A DNA stretch of 64,000 nucleotides from contig CAMTXO010000001.1 in NCBI GenBank assembly GCA_947085845.1, positions 205,743-269,742 of the forward strand, given 5' to 3'. Position numbers and translations under genes: made by a program. The DNA comes from JACPYF01 sp947085845. GTDB lineage: Bacteria > Patescibacteriota > Saccharimonadia > Saccharimonadales > Saccharimonadaceae. The notes below the pieces were generated by a model. That model was not told the origin of the DNA, made no database searches, and saw nothing but the letters and a program-made list of their open reading frames with translations. Positions 42,524-51,009 of the stretch are shown here, piece after piece. Each line of letters begins with the position of its first letter. The stretch's first letter is position 1.

Positions 42524-42982
42524 CTACTTTTTCTTTGTTCGTAATTTTTCTAGTGCACTAGCAAATTCATCAACTGTTTTAAACTCCTGATAAACACTAG
42601 CAAAACGCACATATGCGACTTGGTTTCTGTCGGCTAATTCCATAAGCACGAGGTCGCCAATTGCCTTGGAAGGCAGCTCGGTTTCACCACTGGCGTATAA
42701 TTCGTTTTCAACCCTGGAAACAATTGCCTCAACCTCGAGATCAGATGAAAGGAATTTTCCTACCGAGCGATGAATAGCAGCAAACAACTTGTTGCGATCA
42801 AACAGCTCCCTAACGCCACCTTTTTTAATCACAGCTAAGTTTGGCCGTTCTACTCTTTCGTAGGTAGTGTAGCGATGTGCACACTTTAAACATTCTCGAC
42901 GACGACGAATCGCTCCGCTCTCGGCAGCATCACGAGATTCAATTACTTTTGAATCGTCGTTATTGCAGTTGGGACACTTCAT
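42524..42982 (-). CDS. nrdR: transcriptional repressor NrdR
   Basis: NrdR represses ribonucleotide reductase genes in response to ATP/dATP. The 152 residues have an N-terminal zinc ribbon (CPNCNNDDSKVIESRDAAES, with a second CLKCAHRYTTYE) and an ATP-cone domain (GGVRELFDRNKLFAAIHRSV, about 55-74). Length is typical. The ATG overlaps the ftsZ TGA (ATGA), so it is translationally coupled to ftsZ, an unusual pairing. No NrdR-box pair is evident in this window. Confidence 0.96.
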   Translation of the reverse strand: MKCPNCNNDDSKVIESRDAAESGAIRRRRECLKCAHRYTTYERVERPNLAVIKKGGVRELFDRNKLFAAIHRSVGKFLSSDLEVEAIVSRVENELYASGETELPSKAIGDLVLMELADRNQVAYVRFASVYQEFKTVDEFASALEKLRTKKK

Positions 42983-44223
42983 GATTTTTCTGAATCGTCT
43001 TTTGTTTCTGTGTCAGCTTTCTTTTTTTTCTTTCGACGGCGCAAGAAAGCAGGTGTGTCAGATTCTTCTTCGTCATAGTGCCAAATATTTTTTTCTTCTT
43101 CGCTATTAAATGTTTGTGCTACATCTTCTTTTTTATCAAGATCCATGTCAATTTTTGCTAACTCTTCGTCAGCTACCGAAACGGTACTGTCTTCTTGTTT
43201 TTTTATGGGTGTGCGATTTGCAATTGGGTCACCCGGAAGTGCCGGAACCTCTTGTTCATCAAAAAATGCTGAATCAAATCCCGTGGCGATTACAGTAATA
43301 ATCAACTCGTCTTCCATCTCTGGCTTCAGTGTCGCACCAAAGATAATATTTGCATCTGGAGATACCGCACTTGTGATAAGCTCTGCAGCTTCTTGAATCT
43401 CACTCATACTCATATCATAGCCACCGGTAACGTTGAATAGAACGCCCCTCGCGCCATCAATACTAACCTCTATTAAAGGTGACTCAATTGCTTGTTGCGC
43501 AGCTTGGGTAGCTCGATCATCGCCACTGGCACGACCAATCCCCATTAGTGCAGATCCTGCATTACTAATGATAGCCTTAACATCAGCAAAGTCGAGGTTA
43601 ATGAGTCCGTGCTCTGTGATAAGCTCAGAAATACCTTGTACACCTTGGCGAAGTACATCATCGGCAATTTTAAATGTCTCTAGAAGCGGTGTTCGTCGAT
43701 CAATTGTCTGAAGTAGTCGGTCATTTGGAATAGTAATCATAGTATCAACTTTGCGACCAAGTTGGGCAATTGCCCACTCGGCATTTTGTGATCGTTTTTG
43801 ACCCTCAAAGCTAAATGGTTTAGTTGCAACACCTACTACTAAAATATCAAGTTCTCTTGCGATTTCGGCTACTATATGGCCTGCACCAGAGCCTGTTCCA
43901 CCGCCAGCACCGATTGTTACGAAAACTAAATCAGCACCCTCTAGAGCCTGTTTAATATCATCTCGAGACTCTTCGGCTGCTGCTTGACCAGACTGAGGAT
44001 CAGCACCAGCACCAAGACCCCTGGTCGTATTTCGGCCAATATGCAGTTTTACATCTGCTCGTGAGTTATGAAGCGCTTGCGCATCAGTGTTAATCGCAAC
44101 AAATTGTACTCCGTGCAATCCTGCATCCTTCATACGATTAATTGCGGACCCACCTGCACCACCAACACCAACCACCTTAATATTCGCAAAAGTTTGGATG
44201 TCGCTTGGTTTTACTTCAGGCAT
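42979..44223 (-). CDS. ftsZ: cell division protein FtsZ
   Basis: FtsZ is the tubulin-like GTPase that forms the Z-ring. The 414 residues contain the tubulin signature VTIGAGGGTGSGAGH (about 100-114), VVGVGGAGGSAINRMKDAGL at the N-terminus and the T7-loop region NLDFADVKAII. The C-terminal linker is acidic, and the end reads DTPAFLRRRKKKKK, the conserved peptide that binds FtsA. The leader of about 50 bases has GGGGAAAA before the ATG, and a TTGATA-17-TATACT promoter lies at 44279-44307. Confidence 0.97.
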   Translation of the reverse strand: MPEVKPSDIQTFANIKVVGVGGAGGSAINRMKDAGLHGVQFVAINTDAQALHNSRADVKLHIGRNTTRGLGAGADPQSGQAAAEESRDDIKQALEGADLVFVTIGAGGGTGSGAGHIVAEIARELDILVVGVATKPFSFEGQKRSQNAEWAIAQLGRKVDTMITIPNDRLLQTIDRRTPLLETFKIADDVLRQGVQGISELITEHGLINLDFADVKAIISNAGSALMGIGRASGDDRATQAAQQAIESPLIEVSIDGARGVLFNVTGGYDMSMSEIQEAAELITSAVSPDANIIFGATLKPEMEDELIITVIATGFDSAFFDEQEVPALPGDPIANRTPIKKQEDSTVSVADEELAKIDMDLDKKEDVAQTFNSEEEKNIWHYDEEESDTPAFLRRRKKKKKADTETKDDSEKS

Positions 44224-44278
44224 AAATATTTTCCCCGTTCCCTATAATTGTAACTATGTTCGTATCTGTTATGTACCC

Positions 44279-44307
44279 AGTATACACGGCTGTGGTGCAA
44301 GTATCAA
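44279..44307 (-). promoter_or_regulatory. ftsZ promoter
   Basis: TTGATA, 17 bases, TATACT; the predicted start leaves a leader of about 50 bases. Confidence 0.75.
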
Positions 44308-44317
44308 ATCTCTTTGT

Positions 44318-45568
44318 TTATGAGCGAAATTTACCCAAAATACCTCTGATAGGTGCGGTAATTTTGCCCAGCGTAAAGCCAGGGCCACCGTCTCCAGATT
44401 GGTGCCCACCACCCCTGTTTTGATTTTCAAGATCGAGCAACATCAATCCAGCAACAGTAGCATATTGTGGTTGAGTAATATTCTCTGCAACCCCGCCAAA
44501 GCCTTCGGCTGCACCAATTTTTACTGCAAGCTGTAATGCTTCTTTAGCATATTTTTCAATTCCTTTAATCCTTGCAGTTCCACCAGTTAGAATTGCTCCT
44601 CCGGGTAGCTTAGCTTGGCGTCCGATATTCTTTAGCTCGTCATTCACTGCCTCGAATATCTCTTCTAGCCTAGCTTCCACTACATCATCGATAATATCTG
44701 TTTCGAAATCATAAGCTTGGGAATCAGTTTTTATTGTGATCTTTTTGTCACCTGCTTTTCGAGCATCTGATACAGCGACCGCATGTTCGAGCTTCACTTT
44801 TTCAGCTATATCTAGATCTACCTTTAGTCCTACAGCTAAATCATTAGTAATATTGACTCCTCCAACAGGCAGCACAGCAACATGCTGCAAATCACCCTCG
44901 TCATACACAGCCAAGTTTGTTGTTGTTCCACCAATATCAATCAAAATAACACCGTTTTCTTTTTGTCGATCAGTCAAAACAGCGTGAGCAGCTGCTAAAC
45001 CAGCTGGTACAGAATGGTTAACGCCAGTTTTTGTCATATCAGCAACTTTTAAAAGGTTCTTTAGGTTTGGAGTCAGAGCTGTGATTACATACGCATCTAC
45101 TTCTAAACGAACACCATTCATACCGATCGGGTCACGAATATTATCTTGATCATCAAGCGAAAAACCCCTTGGGGTAACGTCGAGTATTTCACGATTTGCT
45201 GGTAGTTGCACTACAGTCGCTGCATCTTCTACTCGCGCTAGATCCTCGCTGTTAATTTCATGGTCACGACTACCAACAGCAACCACGCCTTTAGAGCTCA
45301 TTCCAAGAACATGAGTACCGTTGATACTGATAGTTGCGCCATCAATCTGATGACCAGAGACTCTTTCTGCTTCTTCAAGCGCCTTATCGACAGCTTGTGC
45401 GGTTGTGACGAGATTAACAACTACACCTTTGCGCATTCCGCCATTAGGTGCTTCGCCTACCCCTATAATAGTTGGGCTTGCTGATCCTTCGTCACGATGG
45501 CCGACCACACACCTGACTGTTGTCGTGCCGATGTCTAAACCAACAGCATAGTTTGAAAGTTCTTGCAT
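44318..45568 (-). CDS. ftsA: cell division protein FtsA
   Basis: FtsA is the actin-like ATPase that tethers FtsZ to the membrane. The 416 residues contain GLDIGTTTVRCVVG (phosphate-1), VILIDIGGTTTNLAVYDEGD (phosphate-2) and GGAILTGGTARIKGIEKYA (adenosine), and a C-terminal amphipathic helix (ITAPIRGILGKFR) for membrane attachment. TATAAT (45578-45583) lies 9 bases before the ATG. ftsZ follows after 95 bases with its own promoter. Confidence 0.96.
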   Translation of the reverse strand: MQELSNYAVGLDIGTTTVRCVVGHRDEGSASPTIIGVGEAPNGGMRKGVVVNLVTTAQAVDKALEEAERVSGHQIDGATISINGTHVLGMSSKGVVAVGSRDHEINSEDLARVEDAATVVQLPANREILDVTPRGFSLDDQDNIRDPIGMNGVRLEVDAYVITALTPNLKNLLKVADMTKTGVNHSVPAGLAAAHAVLTDRQKENGVILIDIGGTTTNLAVYDEGDLQHVAVLPVGGVNITNDLAVGLKVDLDIAEKVKLEHAVAVSDARKAGDKKITIKTDSQAYDFETDIIDDVVEARLEEIFEAVNDELKNIGRQAKLPGGAILTGGTARIKGIEKYAKEALQLAVKIGAAEGFGGVAENITQPQYATVAGLMLLDLENQNRGGGHQSGDGGPGFTLGKITAPIRGILGKFRS

Positions 45569-45577
45569 ATGAGGCCC

Positions 45578-45583
45578 ATTATA
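45578..45583 (-). promoter_or_regulatory. -10 box of ftsA (leaderless layout)
   Basis: TATAAT ends 9 bases before the ATG. Confidence 0.55.
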
Positions 45584-45620
45584 CCGCTTACGAATAGAAT
45601 GTGCAAAATTGATTTATTTA

Positions 45621-45661
45621 CAAAAAAAGAAAAAGCTCCGAGACTGTGGTAAGTCTCGGAG
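45621..45661 (-). terminator. Rho-independent terminator
   Basis: GCTCCGAGACT pairs with AGTCTCGGAGC, followed by two T runs on the minus strand, 25 bases after the stop of the 147-residue gene. Confidence 0.9.
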
Positions 45662-45685
45662 CATATGTATGAAACATGCTTTGTT

Positions 45686-46129
45686 TCAATTTTTGATTGG
45701 TGGCTTTGCACACCACCACTTCACCTCAGGTCGATCGGCAACTTCGCGCTCATCAACCACCGGCTTACTGCTGTCGATCTCTTCTGTGCCTACGTACCAG
45801 ATTCCGCCCCTCTTGTAGAGGTGCAGATCTCGATTTGGGCATCCTGACCGAAGCCTCACATCTGCATTGTTGATGTATCCAACACTCACAGCCGAGAAGC
45901 CCATCAGCTCGACTTCGTGCTTTTGAGGGATTTTTTTCTTGTCCCGCTCAGACTGCACACCAGACATTGCGAGCATAGACAAAGCGCCAAAGACTACGGC
46001 CAACCCGAGCGTCAGATAAGACCTCTTTGATCCAGGACCCCTCCGCCCAGCATTGACAGCAGTAAACCCGACACAAGCACTAGCCACAATCAATGCGACT
46101 ATGGCAAGTAAAACGTAAACCCATTCCAT
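45686..46129 (-). CDS. membrane-anchored protein with extracytoplasmic Cys domain
   Basis: This 147-residue protein has two membrane helices (about 3-26 and 36-56) and a C-terminal domain of about 85 residues likely outside the cell, with two Cys (RSGCPNRD and VKWWCAKPP) that could pair. I recognise no family. AAGGAGG 7 bases before the ATG at 46129 decides the start over an in-frame GTG two codons upstream. GC-rich codons, a private promoter region and a strong terminator make it a stand-alone unit, like the genes at 22475 and 35926. Confidence 0.65.
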   Translation of the reverse strand: MEWVYVLLAIVALIVASACVGFTAVNAGRRGPGSKRSYLTLGLAVVFGALSMLAMSGVQSERDKKKIPQKHEVELMGFSAVSVGYINNADVRLRSGCPNRDLHLYKRGGIWYVGTEEIDSSKPVVDEREVADRPEVKWWCAKPPIKN

Positions 46130-46174
46130 CCTCACACCTCCTTTTCGTTCGATAACAAAAAGTATGAAGATTTA

Positions 46175-46180
46175 AGTATA
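46175..46180 (-). promoter_or_regulatory. -10 box of the 147-residue membrane protein gene
   Basis: TATACTTAAAT occurs here, as upstream of the genes at 2682 and 50236; it fits a -10 with a shared discriminator. No clear -35. Confidence 0.4.
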
Positions 46181-46187
46181 TTTATAA

Positions 46188-46226
46188 CAAAAAAAGTCTA
46201 TATTGTCAATAATATAGACTTTTTTA
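46188..46226. terminator. bidirectional terminator between map and the 147-residue gene
   Basis: A perfect 15-bp inverted repeat (arms 46190-46204 and 46211-46225) with A6 on one side and T6 on the other functions in either direction; on the minus strand it ends the map transcript 13 bases after the stop. Confidence 0.85.
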
Positions 46227-46238
46227 ACATCTTACAAG

Positions 46239-46991
46239 TTACAATTTAGTCAAAATTTCACAGCCGTCATCGAGTACCAAAATCGTGTGCTCGAATTGTG
46301 CTGCTAGAGAGCCATCAATAGTTCGAATAGTCCATCCATCATCGTCGACTTTTACGTGATAGTCACCTAGAGTTACAATTGGCTCAATAGCCAAACTCAT
46401 ATTTTTCTTGAGTATTGCTCCGTGACCTTCTCTACCATAGTTTGGAATATCTGGTTGTTCGTGAACATTATGTCCAACACCATGACCAACAAGATCACGC
46501 ACTATCCCTAGACCTGCATCATCAAGCACCGCCCCTATAGCCGCACCGATGTCTCCTACCCGCCCGCCTGCTTCAATTGACTCTAAGCCTCTATACAGGG
46601 CTGCTTCAGTTGTCTCGATCAAGCGTTTTTTATCACCACTTGGCTCTTCGCCAATAACCATTGTAAACGCCGAATCAGTGATCATACCACCAAAATTAAT
46701 GCCGAAATCAAAGGTCACAACATCACCCTTTTTAAATGGCTTATTGTTTGGTATACCATGCACTACTTCATCATTATTTGAAATACAAATATTTCCTGGA
46801 AAGCCATTATATCCCGCAAATGCACAAGCAGCTTTGACTCCTTCGGCCTCGCTTGCTACAAATGCATCAACATCCAAACCAGTTACTCCGGGTTTCGCAA
46901 TCTCGCGTACGCCTTGCAAAATTTCTGCTAAAATACGCCCACTCTTACGTAAGTTTTCAATTTCAGAAGCCGATTTTACTCTGGTAAACAT
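46239..46991 (-). CDS. map: methionine aminopeptidase, type I
   Basis: This enzyme removes the initiator Met after deformylation. The 250 residues carry the metal ligands in FDFGINFGGMITDSAF (two Asp), GHGVGHNVHEQP (His), IEPIVTLG (Glu) and FEHTILV (Glu). Length and spacing match type Ia. The start codon abuts the adk stop, a remnant of the adk-map pair of ribosomal protein operons. Def and Fmt, acting on the same N-terminus, are encoded 6 kb away. Confidence 0.97.
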   Translation of the reverse strand: MFTRVKSASEIENLRKSGRILAEILQGVREIAKPGVTGLDVDAFVASEAEGVKAACAFAGYNGFPGNICISNNDEVVHGIPNNKPFKKGDVVTFDFGINFGGMITDSAFTMVIGEEPSGDKKRLIETTEAALYRGLESIEAGGRVGDIGAAIGAVLDDAGLGIVRDLVGHGVGHNVHEQPDIPNYGREGHGAILKKNMSLAIEPIVTLGDYHVKVDDDGWTIRTIDGSLAAQFEHTILVLDDGCEILTKL

Positions 46992-47540
46992 CTAGGCTTT
47001 ATCCAATACAGCACCAATCTCTGCTTGAATTTTGTCGTGAACTTGGCCAATTGAGCTCTCGCCATCTATGTGTGCGATTGGCACATTTTCCTCGGTTAGA
47101 TAGGTCAAAATAGGATAAATCTCTTGGCGATATATCTGTAATCTTTTTTCTATGCTTTCTGGCTTATCATCTGGTCGTCCACGCACAGCTAGACGCTTTT
47201 CGAGCTCTTCACGAGGGACCTCCAATACAATCGCAAGTGAAATTGATCGCTGGTGATTTGGCATATTCTCAACAAGCCATTTTGCTTGGCTCATTTCCCT
47301 CGGAAAACCATCGAGTATCAAGTGGTCTATATCGCCAGCTCTCGCCAACGCCTCGCCAACAATTGTATTCATTTTTTCAGAATCAATCATGTTGCCACTG
47401 TTAATGGTCTGCAAGATTTCAATATCGTGCGTGTCCCGTAATAATTGACCGGCAGAAATCCAACGCCATCCATGACGGGCTGCGAGCATTTGGCCTTGTA
47501 CACTTTTACCTGCTCCTGCTGGACCGAAAAATAATATCAT
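46992..47540 (-). CDS. adk: adenylate kinase, short form
   Basis: This enzyme interconverts AMP, ADP and ATP. The 182 residues have the P-loop FFGPAGAGKSVQG at 4-16, an AMP-binding region and DGFPREMSQAKWLVE. The lid is reduced to a short loop (RGRPDDKPESIEKR), without the long zinc-type LID domain of about 214-residue enzymes. TACAAT (47549-47554) lies 8 bases before the ATG with no Shine-Dalgarno sequence. map follows directly. Confidence 0.93.
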   Translation of the reverse strand: MILFFGPAGAGKSVQGQMLAARHGWRWISAGQLLRDTHDIEILQTINSGNMIDSEKMNTIVGEALARAGDIDHLILDGFPREMSQAKWLVENMPNHQRSISLAIVLEVPREELEKRLAVRGRPDDKPESIEKRLQIYRQEIYPILTYLTEENVPIAHIDGESSIGQVHDKIQAEIGAVLDKA

Positions 47541-47548
47541 ATCTCTAT

Positions 47549-47554
47549 ATTGTA
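47549..47554 (-). promoter_or_regulatory. -10 box of adk (leaderless layout)
   Basis: TACAAT ends 8 bases before the ATG. Confidence 0.55.
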
Positions 47555-47600
47555 CTATATTTAAAATTGGTGCCGAACAGGCTCGGGAGATAAACTGTTT

Positions 47601-48059
47601 CTATTTGCCTAGAAGTGTAGTTTTAGCTATTTGCGCGACTAGTGCACCATCGGCACTGTTACCCGTTTTACTTTTCACCATCCCTATAACTTTTCCAAGG
47701 TCTTTTACCTCAGTTGCACCGGTGGTAGCGATTGCTTCAACAACAAGCTGCTTAACATCTTCTTCACTTAGTTGTTCTGGCAGATATTTAGCTATAATTT
47801 CTTTTTCAGCGCGTTCTTTGTCGGCCATTTCTTGGTTGTCACCTTGTTCGTACAAAACCGCAGCTTCATCGCGTTTTTTTGCTTCTTTAGCAAACAACGA
47901 TTCAACATCCGCGTCAGCTAGACCTTCTTCACGCTTACCTGTTGCAATTTCTTGGTTTTGTATTGCACTCTTTAGCCCCTTTAAAACATCACTTAAAAAG
48001 CTATCACGAGCTATCATGGCAGCTTTTAAATCAGCTTCTAGGCGAACTTTTAGGCTCAT
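47601..48059 (-). CDS. GatB/YqeY domain protein
   Basis: This 152-residue protein matches the YqeY family: an N-terminal helical part (MSLKVRLEADLKAAMIARDS) and a C-terminal part (EIIAKYLPEQLSEEDVKQLV, DLGKVIGMVKSKTGNSADGA) related to the tRNA-binding tail of GatB amidotransferase. The exact role is unknown. The start overlaps the rpsU stop (ATGA), the usual rpsU-yqeY pairing. Confidence 0.92.
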   Translation of the reverse strand: MSLKVRLEADLKAAMIARDSFLSDVLKGLKSAIQNQEIATGKREEGLADADVESLFAKEAKKRDEAAVLYEQGDNQEMADKERAEKEIIAKYLPEQLSEEDVKQLVVEAIATTGATEVKDLGKVIGMVKSKTGNSADGALVAQIAKTTLLGK

Positions 48060-48271
48060 TTTTTACCAAGTCGAATATTCAGAGCTTTTTCTGCACGGCG
48101 TTCTTTACGAATGATTGCCTTTTTTCGACGTTCGGTCTTGCTGATTGGCTTACTAAAACGCTGATTACCTTTAGCAATAGCTAGGACACCGCTTTGAAGC
48201 ACTTTTCGGTTAAATCGACGAATGATGTTCTCATTCGCCTCAGATTCATCTTTTCTTGTTACGTATACCAT
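48056..48271 (-). CDS. rpsU: 30S ribosomal protein S21
   Basis: The 71 residues match S21: VYVTRKDESEANENIIRRFN at the start and a basic KTERRKKAIIRKERRAEKAL tail. The ATG at 48271 is chosen because similarity starts there; the frame extends upstream into the recJ end. A weak AGGT lies before the ATG. The stop overlaps the yqeY start by 4 bases. Confidence 0.94.
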   Translation of the reverse strand: MVYVTRKDESEANENIIRRFNRKVLQSGVLAIAKGNQRFSKPISKTERRKKAIIRKERRAEKALNIRLGKK

Positions 48272-48287
48272 ATAGATACCTACTCTA

Positions 48288-49925
48288 TCACAACAGAGAC
48301 AGCAAAGCAACTTCTAATAGTCGACCTTCAACACTTCGATTACCTTGCCATTCATTCATATCCAAAGTGCACCAAATATTCACACAGTCTCCGGACTCTA
48401 CAAAATAATGTTCGGGCGCACTAAAAGCAAGAAATTGCATTGAATCCCCTTTATTATCTTTGAGTTTTAGCTTTACATGCTGATCATGATCCCCCATTTT
48501 TCTTACCTGTTCTACGATTAAATTTTCAATCAGAAACACAGGCTGTGAATTATCTTGTCCAAATGGTTCTAGCTGTGCAATCGAATTCACCATTTCTTCA
48601 TCTAGACCTTGGAAGTTTTGTAGTTTGATGTCGGCTTTTGGCAGTAGGTGTGCTTTTTGGTTTTGCAATTTCAAACTTCGGTAATAGGTATTGACGCTCA
48701 CTCTAAAATCATCGATCTTCACTGTTTCAAGTGTTACGCCTGCCGCCAATGTATGTCCACCTCCTTTGATGATAAGCTTGTCACTCTTTCGAATTGCCTC
48801 GCCTACACTAAAGTCACCAAAGCTCCGTGCCGAGCCTTTTGTCTCGCCACCAATTTCTTGCAAAACAAAAGTTGGTTTATGAAATTTCTCCAATATTTTT
48901 GCTGCCACAATACCGACTATGCCATGACTCCAGTCTGCATGGCTGAGGACTAGAACATCGTCATTACTCAAACTTCCAGCCTGAGTAACTGCTTGTAGAA
49001 ATATCTTGTTCTGGTCTTTTCGCCGAGCAATATTCATATTATCTAAATTTTGAGCTAAACGCAGAGCCGTACTATTATCGTCGGCCGTTAGTAAGTCTAG
49101 ACTGAGCTGAGCAGTCTCTAATCGACCGCTTGCGTTCAATCGCGGACCAAGCCCAAAGCCTAAGCTACGTGCGTTCACCTCAGTTGGCTTAATCGCTGAA
49201 ACTGCCATTAGTGCCTTTAGCCCTGGGCGACGAGCCTGCGACATGACCTTTAAGCCCCAATATGCCAGCACCCTATTTTCACTCGTCAATGAAACAATGT
49301 CGCATACTGTACCAAGTGCCACTAAATCTAGCAGCCACTTTTCGTGACCAGGCTCAAGACCTTTTATTTCTTTTTGCATAGCTCGTACTAAACCAAAAGC
49401 AACTCCTACTCCAGAAAAATCACGAAAAGGATATGTGTGATCATCACGCTTTGGATTAATAACCGCTACTGCGTCGGGTAGACTATCCCCTAAATTATGG
49501 TGATCAGTAACAATAACATCTACACCTAGTTTTTTTGCATGTGCGACCTCATCAATACTCAAGCTACCGCAGTCAACGGTAACAATTAGTTCTGCACCCT
49601 GTTCACTTAGTCGATCTATAGCTTCGCTACTCAGACCATACCCATCATCAAATCGACTGGGTATAAAAGCACTAACAGTTATGCCAAACTGCGAGAAAGC
49701 ATCCAATAAAAGCGTTGTAGCACTTAGGCCATCGATATCATAATCGCCGTATATGACTACTTGCTCTTTCTTACTTTTAGCAATTTTTAGCCGAGCAACG
49801 GCTTTTTTCATATCGGGCAATAAAAAGGGGTCGCCCAATTTTTCATAGTCAGGATGTAAAAAATTATCGCGCTGGGCTTTGGTTTTTAGCCCTCGCTTTT
49901 GTAATAATTCTTCGAAAATGTTCAC
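48288..49925 (-). CDS. recJ: single-stranded-DNA-specific exonuclease RecJ
   Basis: This is a 5'-3' exonuclease for repair and recombination. The 545 residues carry the DHH-family motifs GDYDIDGLSATTLL (about 60-73), VTVDCGSLS, VTDHHNLGDSLP, and in DHHA1 KGSARSFGDFSV and GGGHTLAAGVT, followed by a C-terminal OB-like domain. Length is somewhat below the 570-residue norm. Its start overlaps the stop of a winged-helix gene (ATGA), so they are coupled. Confidence 0.95.
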   Translation of the reverse strand: MNIFEELLQKRGLKTKAQRDNFLHPDYEKLGDPFLLPDMKKAVARLKIAKSKKEQVVIYGDYDIDGLSATTLLLDAFSQFGITVSAFIPSRFDDGYGLSSEAIDRLSEQGAELIVTVDCGSLSIDEVAHAKKLGVDVIVTDHHNLGDSLPDAVAVINPKRDDHTYPFRDFSGVGVAFGLVRAMQKEIKGLEPGHEKWLLDLVALGTVCDIVSLTSENRVLAYWGLKVMSQARRPGLKALMAVSAIKPTEVNARSLGFGLGPRLNASGRLETAQLSLDLLTADDNSTALRLAQNLDNMNIARRKDQNKIFLQAVTQAGSLSNDDVLVLSHADWSHGIVGIVAAKILEKFHKPTFVLQEIGGETKGSARSFGDFSVGEAIRKSDKLIIKGGGHTLAAGVTLETVKIDDFRVSVNTYYRSLKLQNQKAHLLPKADIKLQNFQGLDEEMVNSIAQLEPFGQDNSQPVFLIENLIVEQVRKMGDHDQHVKLKLKDNKGDSMQFLAFSAPEHYFVESGDCVNIWCTLDMNEWQGNRSVEGRLLEVALLSLL

Positions 49926-50236
49926 ATTGAGGGTTCGTTGCTCACCGGCGGTCGTTTACCACGGGCTGTCTGAGCTTGCTGGGACTTGATAACGATATTT
50001 TGAAGCTCCTTAAAGATAGCGAAGCTCTTGTTTGTAGAATATATCTTTGTATTTCCTTGTTTTTCAGCAGTTAAAAATCCTACTTTTTCAAGTCGCTTCA
50101 GTTCTCTCTGAATATTACCAGGATCTTCTTTGATAAGCTTTGCTAGACCACGAACGTGAGTGCGAAAATCAGGGTATTTCGCATAAACAACAATAATTTT
50201 TCGGCGCACTCTCGAAGTAATAAAAACGTCTAACAT
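49922..50236 (-). CDS. winged-helix transcriptional regulator (ArsR-like)
   Basis: The 104 residues contain a winged helix: LAKLIKEDPGNIQRELKRLE (recognition helix region, about 32-51) followed by VGFLTAEKQGNTKIYSTNK, a beta wing. The conserved metal-binding Cys of ArsR are absent. It is upstream of recJ with a 4-base overlap. A TATACTTAAAT -10 lies about 25 bases before the ATG. The target is unknown; autoregulation of the recJ operon is plausible but unproven. Confidence 0.8.
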   Translation of the reverse strand: MLDVFITSRVRRKIIVVYAKYPDFRTHVRGLAKLIKEDPGNIQRELKRLEKVGFLTAEKQGNTKIYSTNKSFAIFKELQNIVIKSQQAQTARGKRPPVSNEPSM

Positions 50237-50325
50237 AATCTCCCATCAACCTTAGATTTAAGTATAGTGTTGCTTTTTATTCTACACGTGCCAGTAACTA
50301 TTTTCAATACAAACCGGCAATATAT

Positions 50326-50985
50326 TTACTTCCAATTTAGTACTGCTTGGTTAATTTTTGCGATTGTTTGTTCATGCGACGGCAGTGTATTGTCTTCAAA
50401 GTAATGGCTCACTTCGAGCATGTCGTCATTAATAGCAAGGGTGTATATTTCATCTGCTAACAGATGCATTCTATCTGTCGCGATACGCGTTGCAAGCGGA
50501 GATACAACTACGATCTTCTTTGTCCGTATTGGTTTCAAAAATTCCATTGCAGCCTCAAGCGAAGCTCCGTTTAGTAATCCGTCAGCTACCAAAATAACTA
50601 CTCGATCCTTTATCATTTGTGGGTTTAGTATTCCCCCATCACCCAGTAGTGCATTCATGTGTGAAAGATTTTCTCGCTGTTGTTGCTCAAAAACACCGTG
50701 GAACTCGCTGTACATACCCTCTATTTCACCAGCAGAGTAAAATGAATTCTGACTAAATTTTCCGTTTTGATTGATCGACCCAAAAGGTTCTGGCTCTCCA
50801 GGAATTTTTATATCTTCTAGCAAAAGTAACGTCAAAAAACAGTGAAGCTGTGTTGCGATTGGCTCAGCCACCGCTACCCCACCATCACTAAGACCTATAA
50901 CAATCGTATTTTCATAGCGATATTGCATAAGTTGCTTCGCTAGCTCTGTTCCAGCTGTTGCTCTGTCTTGAAAGTACATACCCAT
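50326..50985 (-). CDS. phosphoribosyltransferase-like protein
   Basis: This 219-residue protein shares the beginning of a PRTase-fold family (FQDRATAGTELAKQLMQYRY, then VIGLSDGGVAVAEPIA) and a PRPP-loop-like VVILVADGLLNGASLEAA. The usual pair of acids before the loop (DDG) is reduced to ADG, so catalysis is doubtful. Such proteins often act in DNA uptake or unknown regulation. It is divergent from priA, with a shared -10 region. Confidence 0.75.
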   Translation of the reverse strand: MGMYFQDRATAGTELAKQLMQYRYENTIVIGLSDGGVAVAEPIATQLHCFLTLLLLEDIKIPGEPEPFGSINQNGKFSQNSFYSAGEIEGMYSEFHGVFEQQQRENLSHMNALLGDGGILNPQMIKDRVVILVADGLLNGASLEAAMEFLKPIRTKKIVVVSPLATRIATDRMHLLADEIYTLAINDDMLEVSHYFEDNTLPSHEQTIAKINQAVLNWK

Positions 50986-50995
50986 ATGTATTTAG

Positions 50996-51003
50996 ATTAT
51001 ACT
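50996..51003. promoter_or_regulatory. overlapping divergent -10 boxes of priA and the PRTase-like gene
   Basis: The minus-strand TATAAT (50996-51001) and plus-strand TATACT (50998-51003) share four bases; the priA ATG lies 6 bases after its box. Confidence 0.6.
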
Positions 51004-51009
51004 AGTAGT

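Noticed and set aside
46188..46226. Perfect inverted repeat as a transposon end
   Set aside because: A/T-rich arms ending in A6/T6 directly after map fit a bidirectional terminator; no transposase or target duplication nearby.
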